From positions 1-37,654 of the forward strand of contig JAKUPQ010000016.1 in NCBI GenBank assembly GCA_022450665.1: a DNA stretch of 37,654 nt. The letters are read 5' to 3'. Below are positions 1 through 7,606 of the stretch, piece by piece. Numbering within the stretch: the first letter of the stretch is position 1; each line of letters starts with the position of its first letter. The notes beneath the pieces are model-generated. The model was not told the origin of the DNA. It saw nothing but the letters and a program-made list of their open reading frames with translations, and made no database searches. Made by a program: the position numbers and the translations under genes. This DNA is from Alphaproteobacteria bacterium (GTDB lineage: Bacteria > Pseudomonadota > Alphaproteobacteria > Rickettsiales > VGDC01).

Positions 1-212
1 ATTAAAAACGACCATTCAAAAGGCATACCGCGCTTTTTGCACATGGCAGTTATTTGCTCGAATTTCCCATCGGGCAATGATCCTGTATCATGGAACAACC
101 GCCCAACAAGGGTAGATTTGCCATGATCAACATGCCCAACAATGACAATTTTCATTTGTTCGGCACGGGTGCTTGCCGGCACTTCTTGAGGTTTGGCTAA
201 AGTTTGGGTCAT
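1..212 (-). CDS. cysN: Sulfate adenylyltransferase subunit 1 (GTPase), 5' part only
   Basis: The first 70 codons of a translation-factor-like GTPase are visible; the rest lies beyond the left edge. The P-loop GHVDHGKST is at residues 26-34, followed by [16 protein letters not shown], which fits CysN, the GTP-driven regulatory subunit of ATP sulfurylase that works with CysD to make adenosine 5'-phosphosulfate from sulfate and ATP. CysD is encoded upstream in the same operon, which supports the call over other GTPases. The start taken here is the ATG at 210-212, six bases after the stop of the small secreted protein; an internal Met20 just before the G-domain is an alternative. Whether an APS kinase (CysC) domain is fused at the C-terminus cannot be seen. 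Confidence 0.85.
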   Translation of the reverse strand, partial: MTQTLAKPQEVPASTRAEQMKIVIVGHVDHGKSTLVGRLFHDTGSLPDGKFEQITAMCKKRGMPFEWSFL

Positions 213-218
213 AACAAT

Positions 219-572
219 CTATTTCGTATATTTTGCAATATTTTCATTGAGGGCATTTTGAATATCATCGCGCTGCTTTTGCGTACAATCTTTACTTACC
301 ATATTATATGCCTCTACCTGTGCGCCGCCATGATAACCCGCCAGAAAAATCATATCGAGTTCGGTGGTTTTCTGTTTGCGCTTCGCGGCAAGATAGGCAT
401 CGTAATGCGGTTGCCAATCCAAGCCGCATGCTTGCGCAACGCCTGATAATTCCCCCACCTTCACCGCCTCATCAATAACCGGCTGGGCGATGCCTTCATC
501 AACCGGTGTACCCGAGGGCGTGGTTTCTGGTGCTGTTGCCAAGGCAATCAGGCTTGCTGCTATCAAAATCAT
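219..572 (-). CDS. Small secreted or periplasmic protein of unknown function in the cys operon
   Basis: 117 residues. The first ~15 residues (MILIAASLIALATAPE) look like a short signal peptide. The mature part is polar, with two cysteines (in QACGLDW and SKDCTQ) that could form a disulfide in the periplasm. I do not recognise the family. Its ATG overlaps the TGA of the upstream GNAT gene (ATGA), and cysN starts six bases after its stop, so it is very probably translated as part of the cysD-cysN transcript. Why an exported protein sits between the two sulfurylase subunits is unclear; a role in sulfur supply would be a guess from position only. Confidence 0.7.
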   Translation of the reverse strand: MILIAASLIALATAPETTPSGTPVDEGIAQPVIDEAVKVGELSGVAQACGLDWQPHYDAYLAAKRKQKTTELDMIFLAGYHGGAQVEAYNMVSKDCTQKQRDDIQNALNENIAKYTK

Positions 573-1078
573 ACGGTTAAATCCTTGAACATTATATAGG
601 CATCGTCGTATCGGGTTTGCTTATAATGATAGCCACCCGGAATTGTGCCTATGGTTACAAACCCCAAGCTACGCCATAATTTTACCGCCACCGTATTGGT
701 CGCCACTACAAAGTTAAATTGAATGCCGCGAAAACCCCGCTCCCGCGCGCGCTCGATAGATTTTACTCCCAATTTGCGACCTATACCGCGATTTTTTGCT
801 TCAGATGCCACAACATATCCGCCATTCGCAACATGACTGCCAAGACCAAATTGGTTGCAACGTTGATAAAACGCACCCAAAATCTGGTCAGCTTCTTCAA
901 GCACCCAAAACTCATTGTCCAACCCACCGAACCAATAGGCTTTGACTTCATCATCACTGGCGTCACCACGCAGGGTAAACCATGCTTCATCGGCAATATT
1001 CTCTCGCAGCATAGAAGCTACGTTCTCATACTGATCTACAGATAGTTTGCGCCATGTTTGGGCGTTTTCAATACTCAC
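569..1078 (-). CDS. GNAT-family N-acetyltransferase
   Basis: 169 residues. The acetyl-CoA binding motif is visible as KNRGIGRKLG (the Q/R-x-x-G-x-G signature), followed by the GNAT C-terminal signature NTVAVKLWRSLGF and a final beta-strand region. Family knowledge: these enzymes transfer acetyl groups from acetyl-CoA to amines of small molecules or proteins; the substrate cannot be predicted here. The start ATG overlaps the cysD stop by four bases and its own stop overlaps the next start, so it is translationally coupled within the sulfate-activation operon. An acetyltransferase between cysD and cysN is unusual and may hint at a serine/cysteine-related or detoxification role, but that is inference from context. 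Confidence 0.85.
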   Translation of the reverse strand: MSIENAQTWRKLSVDQYENVASMLRENIADEAWFTLRGDASDDEVKAYWFGGLDNEFWVLEEADQILGAFYQRCNQFGLGSHVANGGYVVASEAKNRGIGRKLGVKSIERARERGFRGIQFNFVVATNTVAVKLWRSLGFVTIGTIPGGYHYKQTRYDDAYIMFKDLTV

Positions 1079-1944
1079 ATATACCCCGCTTCACGCAGAC
1101 GCTCAAAGCTGCTTTCGTCTTCATCAGCGCCCATAGGGCGGCCACTGCGCTCTGAAACTTTAGTCGTACGCAGTTCGGTAATAATTTTTTCCAGCGTGTC
1201 CGCTTCGCTTTCCAGCGGCCATGTTATTCCTTTTTCGCCTAAGCTGCGAAAACGCATCATTTTGCCGCCAAAGTCGCGCCCTTCAAGGCTGTGATATGGC
1301 TTTGCGTAATATAATGGCACAATGGGAATGGATTCACGTTGAATATACAGCCAGATATCCAGTTCTGTCCAATGCAGTAGTGGATGAATGCGTAAACTTG
1401 TGCCGGGCGCAAAATCTGTTTTGAACTGATCCCAAAACTCGGGTGGCTGGTCTTTTACATCCCATGTACCTTCTTGCCCACGCGGGCTGAACACCCGTTC
1501 TTTAGCGCGTGTTCCTTCTTCGTCGCGGCGAATACCCGCAAAAATACCTGTAAAGCTATGCTGTGCCAGTACATCACGCAGCCCCAGCGTTTTGCGTGAG
1601 GCAACCCGCGCAGAATGCGGCAACGAAGCGTCTGTTTCTTCGATAGGCGGGCAAATGGGCGAAATAAGGTTAATGCCCCATTCTTTTACATAGCGATCGC
1701 GAAACGCATAAACTTCATCCATTTCTAGCTCGGTATCGCAATGAATCAGCGGAAACGGCACTTGCCCAAAAAATGCTTTACGTGCCAGCCATATCATTAC
1801 ATTACTGTCTTTGCCAAAAGACCACAGCATCGCCAGCTTATCAATTTTATTAAAGGCCTCGCGGAAAATATAAATGCTCTGCGCCTCGAGCTTGTCGAGA
1901 TGGCTTAATGTGTCGGCAGGGCTTGCAGAAGAATGTAATGTCAT
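1075..1944 (-). CDS. cysD: Sulfate adenylyltransferase subunit 2
   Basis: 289 residues, close to the usual ~300. The PP-loop ATP-pyrophosphatase motif SFGKDSNVM is near residue 43, and the protein ends in the typical CysD tail (KVSERSGRPMGADEDESSFERLREAGYM region). It is the catalytic ATP-sulfurylase subunit that adenylylates sulfate to APS, driven by GTP hydrolysis in CysN. It is the first gene of a four-gene minus-strand operon. No clear Shine-Dalgarno precedes the ATG at 1942-1944. Two palindromes at 2035-2063 upstream are candidate control sites for the operon. Confidence 0.95.
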   Translation of the reverse strand: MTLHSSASPADTLSHLDKLEAQSIYIFREAFNKIDKLAMLWSFGKDSNVMIWLARKAFFGQVPFPLIHCDTELEMDEVYAFRDRYVKEWGINLISPICPPIEETDASLPHSARVASRKTLGLRDVLAQHSFTGIFAGIRRDEEGTRAKERVFSPRGQEGTWDVKDQPPEFWDQFKTDFAPGTSLRIHPLLHWTELDIWLYIQRESIPIVPLYYAKPYHSLEGRDFGGKMMRFRSLGEKGITWPLESEADTLEKIITELRTTKVSERSGRPMGADEDESSFERLREAGYM

Positions 1945-2034
1945 ACAGTGCGGCTTTCATGCAGCATATAAGGGCTAAACCATGTTTTTAACTGCTTTGC
2001 AGATCAACATCAAGTAAATTATGCATAGCTGATA

Positions 2035-2063
2035 TGTATATACAAATTACAAATGTATATACA
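2035..2063. promoter_or_regulatory. Tandem TGTATATACA palindromes, candidate operator of the cys operon
   Basis: Two copies of the perfect 10-bp palindrome TGTATATACA lie at 2035-2044 and 2054-2063, with centres 19 bp apart (about two helical turns); the second extends to a 12-bp palindrome ATGTATATACAT. They sit 91-119 bp upstream of cysD. On the minus strand, TTGTAT, partly inside the first copy, and CATAAT 16 bases further could be -35 and -10 elements, which would make the site repressive. No regulator is known; the assignment is inferred from symmetry and position. Confidence 0.45.
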
Positions 2064-2079
2064 TTTTCAGGCAATGAAA

Positions 2080-2108
2080 AACCGCCCCACATTTCTGTGC
2101 GGGCGGTT
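2080..2108 (-). terminator. Rho-independent terminator of the 39-aa mini-gene
   Basis: Read on the minus strand, AACCGCCC pairs with GGGCGGTT, and after one bulged G, CACA pairs with TGTG around a GAAA tetraloop. The 3' arm runs directly into a T tract (GGTTTTTC). A T tract exists only in the minus direction, so it ends a transcript coming from the small gene at 2136-2255 and insulates it from the cys operon. Confidence 0.8.
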
Positions 2109-2135
2109 CTTACCTACCACTTACATCACACGCTA

Positions 2136-2255
2136 TTAATATATTGTAAACAGGTACATCGCTATTGCTGCAGATGAGAAAAATCCGGAAACAGCGATGT
2201 ATTTTATCACATCAGGAAATTTAGAAACTTTTGTCTGGGCGGTCATGGGTTGCAT
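2136..2255 (-). CDS. 39-residue single-span membrane mini-protein
   Basis: The frame runs from ATG at 2253-2255 to TAA at 2136-2138. The peptide starts MQPMTAQTKVSKFPDVIKY and continues into a hydrophobic stretch of about 19 residues (IAVSGFFSSAAIAMYLFTI) that can span a membrane once, with a basic, presumably cytoplasmic N-terminus. A good ribosome site, GAGAGG, lies six bases before the ATG. A strong terminator follows 27 bases after the stop. Site, frame and terminator together argue for a real gene. I do not recognise a family. It could be a small inner-membrane regulator or stress protein. The start could instead be Met4. Confidence 0.6.
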   Translation of the reverse strand: MQPMTAQTKVSKFPDVIKYIAVSGFFSSAAIAMYLFTIY

Positions 2256-2391
2256 GTTCAACCTCTCATCCTTCGCAAATTTAATTGTGCATTGCTTATT
2301 TTTTCATACTAACACTTATATATTACCAGAAAGTTAAGCGAATGGAAATTTTTTATCTAAAATTTATATGTTGCATAACAAAATTTACTTG

Positions 2392-2760
2392 TTACTTGGC
2401 TTCCAGATAACTACGTAGCGATGCTACTGCACCGGCAAATTCTTCGCAAATAGTACGATGTAACGCTACTGCTTTTGTACTGCAAGTGTTGGATTGCACA
2501 TCTTCGGCACAAGCAACCTCCAGCTCCTTTGACATATCATGAATCCCCTGTAGCCCCACCTGTCCCGATGAAGATTTAAGTGAATGTGCGTGTTTTTGCG
2601 CTTGTGCAGGTTGATTATTTGCCAAAAACTCCTTTAATTCGGTTAAATAAATAACGGATTGCTCAACCTGCTCATCAACAATCTCAAAGTACCCCTCCCC
2701 TAAAATTCCAAAGAGGTCATCGATTATTTCGACATTGAGATCATGTGCGGTTACAGTCAT
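2392..2760 (-). CDS. Stand-alone HPt (histidine phosphotransfer) domain protein
   Basis: 122 residues, about one HPt four-helix bundle. The phosphorylated histidine is most likely His59 in AHSLKSSSGQVG, which matches the HPt signature H-x-L-K-(G/S)-S-S. Such proteins relay phosphate between a hybrid histidine kinase and a response regulator. No kinase or regulator gene is in the window, so its partners are encoded elsewhere. It is a single gene divergent from the antiporter gene. Confidence 0.85.
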   Translation of the reverse strand: MTVTAHDLNVEIIDDLFGILGEGYFEIVDEQVEQSVIYLTELKEFLANNQPAQAQKHAHSLKSSSGQVGLQGIHDMSKELEVACAEDVQSNTCSTKAVALHRTICEEFAGAVASLRSYLEAK

Positions 2761-2917
2761 TGCTCACTCAACCCAGTGATTATTTTTTGTACTTCTTGCG
2801 CTACTCTTGGTATAAGCTGCTTTATTTTCATTGGTATTGCAATAAAATGCAACTTCAAATTTTTACATTCACTTCGAATTCAACTCATAAAAACCTAAAC
2901 TAAATTGTAGCTACATT

Positions 2918-4147
2918 ATGGATACCACAGCAATTGCCAGCATTCTAATAAGTTTATGTGCCGTCTTTGGCTATATTAATTTACGCTTTATCAAGCTTCC
3001 TACTGCGATTGGCATTATGATGCTGGCGCTTGTTTTATCGCTGGTTATCTTGCTATTGCCATTTATTGGCATTGATATCACCGAACAGGTGGAATCCTTT
3101 ATGCGTAGCATTGATTTTCCACAAACGCTGCTGGAAGGAATGTTGAGCTTCCTGCTTTTTGCTGGTGCGCTACATGTTAAACTGGATAACCTGCGCGAAC
3201 AAAAATGGGTAGTGGCGCTGCTTGCAGGATTTGGCACGGTATTTTGCGCAAGCTGTGTTGCTGGGCTGGTGTATTTTCTTTTTCCTTTCTTTGGCATGGA
3301 TATTCCATTTATATACGCCATGCTATTCGGCGCGCTCATTGCTCCAACTGATCCGGTGGCGGTGATGGCAATTTTGAAAAAGGCCGGAGTAGAAAAATCA
3401 CTCGAAACCAAAGTTGTGGGTGAATCACTATTCAATGATGGCATTGCCGTGGTGATATTTATTGTATTGCTACATATTCTCGATGGAGAAGACCCTAGTT
3501 TTGGTGGGGTTAGCCTGCTTTTTTTAGAAGAAGCTGGCGGCGGCGCGTTGCTGGGTTTGGTGCTTGGCTATATCACCTATCGTTTACTAGCCACCATAGA
3601 CAATTATCAGGTTGAAATTTTGCTCACACTCGCTCTTGTAATGGGGGGGTATGAGCTTGCTTCGCTCATACATGTATCTGGCCCTATTATGGTGGTAGTT
3701 GCCGGCTTGCTAATAGGCAACCAAGGGCGCTCTTTGGCCATGAGCGATCACACACGTGAAAACCTCGATAACTTTTGGGAGTTATGTGATGAGTTTTTGA
3801 ACGCGGTGCTTTTCTTGCTGATTGGCTTAGAAATATTTATTCTGGGTAACGATTTAGAGGCCTACGAGGCAGGCATATTAATGATTCCGCTGCTGTTAAT
3901 AATAAGGCTGGTATCGATCTGGCTGCCCATATCTGCACTCAAGCTTAGACGCAGTTTTAGCAAAGGTACTATTCGCATTCTCACATGGGGTGGATTGCGC
4001 GGTGGCATTTCCGTGGCACTGGCATTATCACTGCCCGAATCGCCTGAGCGCGACTTTATTTTAGTGGTAACGTATTGTATTGTGGTGTTCTCGATAATTG
4101 TGCAAGGTCTAACGATTGGTAAAGTGGTCGAGCGTTATGGCAAATAA
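2918..4147 (+). CDS. CPA1-family Na+/H+ antiporter (NhaP type)
   Basis: 409 residues with about 12 hydrophobic segments. The conserved core motifs of the cation:proton antiporter-1 family are present: APTDPVAVMAIL near residue 145, GESLFNDGIAVVIF near residue 170 and the late GGLRGGISVALALSLP segment. These place it with sodium(potassium)/proton antiporters of the inner membrane that act in pH and salt homeostasis. There is no C-terminal cytoplasmic regulatory domain: the protein stops after the last membrane helix. The start is ATG 2918, without an obvious Shine-Dalgarno. Ion specificity cannot be read from the sequence. Confidence 0.9.
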   Translation: MDTTAIASILISLCAVFGYINLRFIKLPTAIGIMMLALVLSLVILLLPFIGIDITEQVESFMRSIDFPQTLLEGMLSFLLFAGALHVKLDNLREQKWVVALLAGFGTVFCASCVAGLVYFLFPFFGMDIPFIYAMLFGALIAPTDPVAVMAILKKAGVEKSLETKVVGESLFNDGIAVVIFIVLLHILDGEDPSFGGVSLLFLEEAGGGALLGLVLGYITYRLLATIDNYQVEILLTLALVMGGYELASLIHVSGPIMVVVAGLLIGNQGRSLAMSDHTRENLDNFWELCDEFLNAVLFLLIGLEIFILGNDLEAYEAGILMIPLLLIIRLVSIWLPISALKLRRSFSKGTIRILTWGGLRGGISVALALSLPESPERDFILVVTYCIVVFSIIVQGLTIGKVVERYGK

Positions 4148-4159
4148 TACGCAATGCGC

Positions 4160-4606
4160 TTAGCACGGCACCCAGATAGATGTAACCATTTCCAACACCT
4201 TTTCATCGCGCTGGTTAAATGTTTCCATCCGATACCGCACAATCCCATGGGTGGGTTTCGATTGCGAATGCCGCTTGTCCATAATGGTGATGACTGCGCG
4301 TAGCGTGTCACCCGGAACTACGGGCTTTGGCCATTTGACCGAATCCAGCCCCAATCCCACTAGCCCTCCGGCAACACGATTAAGTTCCGAGCCGGCTTTT
4401 AGCCGCATGGTGATTGCCGCCGTTTGCCAGCCACTGGTTACCAGTTCACCAAAGGGGCTATTTTGTGCGGCCTTTTCATCTATATGAAAATATTGTGGGT
4501 CGTATTCTTTTGCAAAATTAATCGAGCTTTCTTTTGTTACCGTATAATTTTCGGTAGTAAATTCCTGCCCAACCTCTAAGTCGCCAAAATATAACTCTGC
4601 TGCCAT
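4160..4606 (-). CDS. MaoC-like hot-dog dehydratase
   Basis: 148 residues, the usual size of single hot-dog-fold MaoC / (R)-specific enoyl-CoA hydratases. The hydratase motif is visible: an Asp then His in EYDPQYFHIDEKAA, followed by SPFGELVTSGW as in this family. Expected role: hydration of trans-2-enoyl-CoA or a related thioester in fatty-acid or polyester metabolism. It is a single gene, convergent with the antiporter (12 bases between the stops). The physiological substrate is unknown. Confidence 0.85.
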   Translation of the reverse strand: MAAELYFGDLEVGQEFTTENYTVTKESSINFAKEYDPQYFHIDEKAAQNSPFGELVTSGWQTAAITMRLKAGSELNRVAGGLVGLGLDSVKWPKPVVPGDTLRAVITIMDKRHSQSKPTHGIVRYRMETFNQRDEKVLEMVTSIWVPC

Positions 4607-4734
4607 AACATATATGCTCCGCTAAGATTAGTAGAAGCATACAAAATAAAGCCGCCATCATGCAAGACTATAACAAAAAACTCCGTGAGTGAGTTTTTAT
4701 AGTCAAGCACAGTCAGTTGCATTATAACTACATT

Positions 4735-5487
4735 ATGGATGCGCCACAGAAAAAAAATATCGAAGCTGCCCTACCATTCGCTCCGCTGGATATCTCGCAG
4801 AATGTTGTCATTCTCACAGGGGCGGGCATATCTGCCGAATCGGGACTGAAAACCTTTCGTGACAGCGGCGGCTTATGGGAAAATCATCGCGTTGAGGATG
4901 TTGCCACGCCGCAAGGATTTGAGCGCAATCCAAAACTTGTGCAACGATTTTATAACTTACGCCGCCAACAGCTGAACGAAGTAGAGCCAAATTTGGCACA
5001 CGCCGCGCTTGCAGAGATGGAAAAACGCTGGAAAGGCAATTTTCTACTCGTAACGCAAAATGTTGATAATTTGCACGAAGTCGCTGGAAACCGCCATATT
5101 TTGCATATGCATGGCGAGTTGCAAAAAGTGAGTTGCCAGCGCAGTTTAGAAATTTTTACGTGGAAAGAAGATGTCACCGCAGAAACGTTATGCCCCTGTT
5201 GCAAACTGCCGCATACACTGCGTCCTTACATCGTATGGTTTGGTGAAATTCCGTTATATATGGACATTATTGGCCAAGCATTAATGGAGTGTGATGTGTT
5301 TATCGCTATCGGCACCTCTGGGCAGGTCTACCCCGCCGCAGGATTTGTGCAAGAAGCCAAATATCACGGAGCAACTACCATCGAATGCAATATGGAGCCT
5401 TCGCATAACCCTGCATTCGATCATGGGGTATATGGCCGAGCAACCGAGCGTGTTATGGCGCTGTCAAAACACCACAGCAAAAAATAA
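4735..5487 (+). CDS. cobB: Class III sirtuin, NAD-dependent protein deacylase
   Basis: About 250 residues. NAD-binding motif [15 protein letters not shown], the sirtuin motif TQNVDNLH, and the catalytic His in HMHGE are present. The YxxR pair (YNLR), which in class III sirtuins such as SIRT5 binds succinyl- or malonyl-lysine, is visible, so deacylation of acidic acyl groups is likely. The zinc site is atypical: one Cys in VSCQRS and three crowded in LCPCC rather than two CxxC pairs. The frame is open from a TTG at 4717, but the ATG at 4735 is preferred because the context CTACATTATGGAT is the same as that of the antiporter start at 2918. Confidence 0.88.
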   Translation: MDAPQKKNIEAALPFAPLDISQNVVILTGAGISAESGLKTFRDSGGLWENHRVEDVATPQGFERNPKLVQRFYNLRRQQLNEVEPNLAHAALAEMEKRWKGNFLLVTQNVDNLHEVAGNRHILHMHGELQKVSCQRSLEIFTWKEDVTAETLCPCCKLPHTLRPYIVWFGEIPLYMDIIGQALMECDVFIAIGTSGQVYPAAGFVQEAKYHGATTIECNMEPSHNPAFDHGVYGRATERVMALSKHHSKK

Positions 5488-5499
5488 CCTACCGCTTCT

Positions 5500-5970
5500 T
5501 CATGTCCGCGCACAGTTAACTATAATTTTCTCCGAGGCTTCTATGATTAAATTCAGCACTGTTTCAAACTGCTCTGCCCCTGCATAATATGGATCAGGAA
5601 CATCTTGCGTATGAGTGATACCAGCATATTCCAGATACATCGCAATAAAGGCTTTACTATTAGCAGGCGCATTATGGTGCAGCCACGCCAAATGGGTAGC
5701 ATCCATCGCCAGAATCACATCGAATATTTCATAATCTTCGGGTGACACCTTTCGCGCCACCAGCTTTGTCATATCCACGCCGCGCTTACGGGCAGCGGTA
5801 ATGGTGCGCGCATCAGGGGACTCGCCAATGTGATAGCCATGTGTACCCGCCGAATCACAATAAATATGTGATTGTGACGTGGCATCCAATTTAGCTAGTT
5901 GCGCAAGAAACATCGCTTCGGCAGTAGGAGAGCGGCAGATATTTCCGGTGCAGACAAACAAAATTTTCAC
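5500..5970 (-). CDS. Low-molecular-weight protein-tyrosine phosphatase
   Basis: 156 residues. The P-loop VCTGNICRSP is at residues 6-15 with nucleophile Cys7 and Arg13, and the general-acid loop DPYYAG is near the C-terminus, so all catalytic parts are present. These enzymes dephosphorylate tyrosines, often on BY-kinases or polysaccharide regulators; arsenate reductases share the fold, but the DPYY loop argues for a phosphatase. The start is GTG (5968-5970), preceded by AAGGA at a good distance; an ATG-CTG-TGA mini-frame lies between the ribosome site and this GTG. Confidence 0.9.
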   Translation of the reverse strand: MKILFVCTGNICRSPTAEAMFLAQLAKLDATSQSHIYCDSAGTHGYHIGESPDARTITAARKRGVDMTKLVARKVSPEDYEIFDVILAMDATHLAWLHHNAPANSKAFIAMYLEYAGITHTQDVPDPYYAGAEQFETVLNLIIEASEKIIVNCART

Positions 5971-6018
5971 AGCATTTTCCTTATTGATTCACTACTTCTA
6001 TTGGTACAAAATACCGTA

Positions 6019-6555
6019 ATGAACGCAAGACTTTTTCTTGGCATTACTCTGCCGCCATCCTTATGCAAACAGCTTGCAAATTTGCCCGAACTACCGGCAC
6101 ATTGCAAACCCACTGCCCCGCATAACTATCACCTGACGCTGGCTTTTATTGGTGAAGTAGATCGCGATCTTATTGATATAATTCACCCTGCAATGGCCGA
6201 CATAAACGCTTTTGACTTCCCGCTGGCTGTACGGGGATTGGGGCGATTTGACCACCGCATATTATGGGCAGGCCTCACCAGCCATAGCCACTTGCACGAT
6301 TTACACCAACGTATTCTATCTGCGCTGGATGCTGCGCATATTCCTTTCGATTTCAAGCCCTATAAGCCGCACATAACATTGGCGCGTTTGCGAAATTCGG
6401 TAGATAAGGAAGCTGTAGAGGCTTATATAACCGCAAATGCTGATTTACAGAGTTCAAGCTTTATGGTTGAGCAATTTCACTTATATGAATCCGTTTCTAC
6501 CGCGCATGGGGTGCAATATACCCCCATCGCCAGCTATGAACTCAAACATATCTAG
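6019..6555 (+). CDS. thpR: RNA 2',3'-cyclic phosphodiesterase (2'-5' RNA ligase family)
   Basis: 178 residues from the ATG at 6019; the open frame extends further upstream but would overlap the divergent phosphatase gene. Two HxTL motifs, HLTLAF and HITLAR, place it in the 2H phosphoesterase superfamily. Family activity: opening 2',3'-cyclic phosphates on RNA ends, with ligase activity in vitro. The stop TAG lies in a CTAG palindrome shared with the stop of the convergent peptidase gene. Confidence 0.9.
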   Translation: MNARLFLGITLPPSLCKQLANLPELPAHCKPTAPHNYHLTLAFIGEVDRDLIDIIHPAMADINAFDFPLAVRGLGRFDHRILWAGLTSHSHLHDLHQRILSALDAAHIPFDFKPYKPHITLARLRNSVDKEAVEAYITANADLQSSSFMVEQFHLYESVSTAHGVQYTPIASYELKHI

Positions 6556-7583
6556 CAGGTTGGCAGCGGTTGCGGCAAGGAGCGCTGCAACATAAAGTAA
6601 CCTAAGCAATCCGTAATAACTGCTTGCTTGTCTTTAGTGAACATGGAAGGCACAACGTCGCGTTTCATACGAATTTCCTGCCCTTTGTAATAGATATATT
6701 CCTCTGCCACTTCTACACCATTGTTATCAACAACCGACAGGCAGACATTCGGATTAAAACGCCAGCCCAATAAAGCATCTTTTGGTTGTTGCACAAAGTT
6801 CAAATGCTCAAAATTATCTGGAAAACGAAAATCCACTTGCGCATTATCATTTCCGAAGTCAAAAATTGCATTTTTAGGTAGTTTCACCCGCACTTTAGAT
6901 TCATATATATCTACATTTTCAGGATGCAACGGCTCGGTTATAAGGTCTTTTGCCAAAAGTGCAGATTCCAGCAATTCAAAAGCATGTTCCACCCCATGCC
7001 ATTCCCCAGAAAGCCCACATTCCACCGTAATTGCAGGGCAAAACCGGCCAAAGGCGTTTGCTAATACTTCGTGAGGCTCGGTAAAATATACCAATGTTCG
7101 GCTGAACATACGCGCCAAATTAAGCGTTTGCTTGTCTAGAAAATTCACGCAACCATAATGCGGATTTGCTCCGGTGTTATTATGAATGTCTATTGCCGCA
7201 AATAGCGATTGTGATTGCGCATATTTCAGCACGTAGCGCGCCAGTGCATGTTCTTCACTGTCGCCTTGTCCGTCCCAAATGCGGTTATAGTCTTTTTGCC
7301 CGGGCATAAGGCGGCAATTGTAATGTGCTGCCCTGACATTACCTATAAACAACAGCAATGCGCGTGGCAGAGGTGCATTGGTTTTTTGATATTTTTTGAG
7401 CAAGGCCTGTATGGCAAACAACCCACTATGCTCGTTGCCATGAAGCAGGATATAAACGAATCGCGGGGCTTTTTTTTCCCCGTCTATATGAATTAACGCT
7501 GGGCCGCCCAATAACTGTTCCATATGCCGTGGCAGGGCATCCAAAAACCCTTCCGGTAATTGATTAAGCACGTGTGGCTGCAT
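6552..7583 (-). CDS. M14-family aspartoacylase / succinylglutamate desuccinylase-like metallopeptidase
   Basis: 343 residues. The zinc motif HGNEHSG (H-x-x-E) is near residue 49, the second zinc histidine is in DIHNNTG, and a glutamate in VECGLSGEWHG is a plausible catalytic residue. The family removes N-acyl or terminal amino-acid groups from small substrates. A strong ribosome site (GAGG, five bases) precedes the ATG. It is 23 bases downstream of a GCS2-type ligase gene and certainly co-transcribed with it; such pairs of amide-bond ligase and M14 hydrolase occur in predicted small-peptide or peptide-tag pathways. The exact substrate is unknown; this is unlikely to be the arginine-catabolic AstE because no ast genes are present. 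Confidence 0.82.
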   Translation of the reverse strand: MQPHVLNQLPEGFLDALPRHMEQLLGGPALIHIDGEKKAPRFVYILLHGNEHSGLFAIQALLKKYQKTNAPLPRALLLFIGNVRAAHYNCRLMPGQKDYNRIWDGQGDSEEHALARYVLKYAQSQSLFAAIDIHNNTGANPHYGCVNFLDKQTLNLARMFSRTLVYFTEPHEVLANAFGRFCPAITVECGLSGEWHGVEHAFELLESALLAKDLITEPLHPENVDIYESKVRVKLPKNAIFDFGNDNAQVDFRFPDNFEHLNFVQQPKDALLGWRFNPNVCLSVVDNNGVEVAEEYIYYKGQEIRMKRDVVPSMFTKDKQAVITDCLGYFMLQRSLPQPLPTC

Positions 7584-7606
7584 AACATCCTCTTAATAAT
7601 ACTGAA

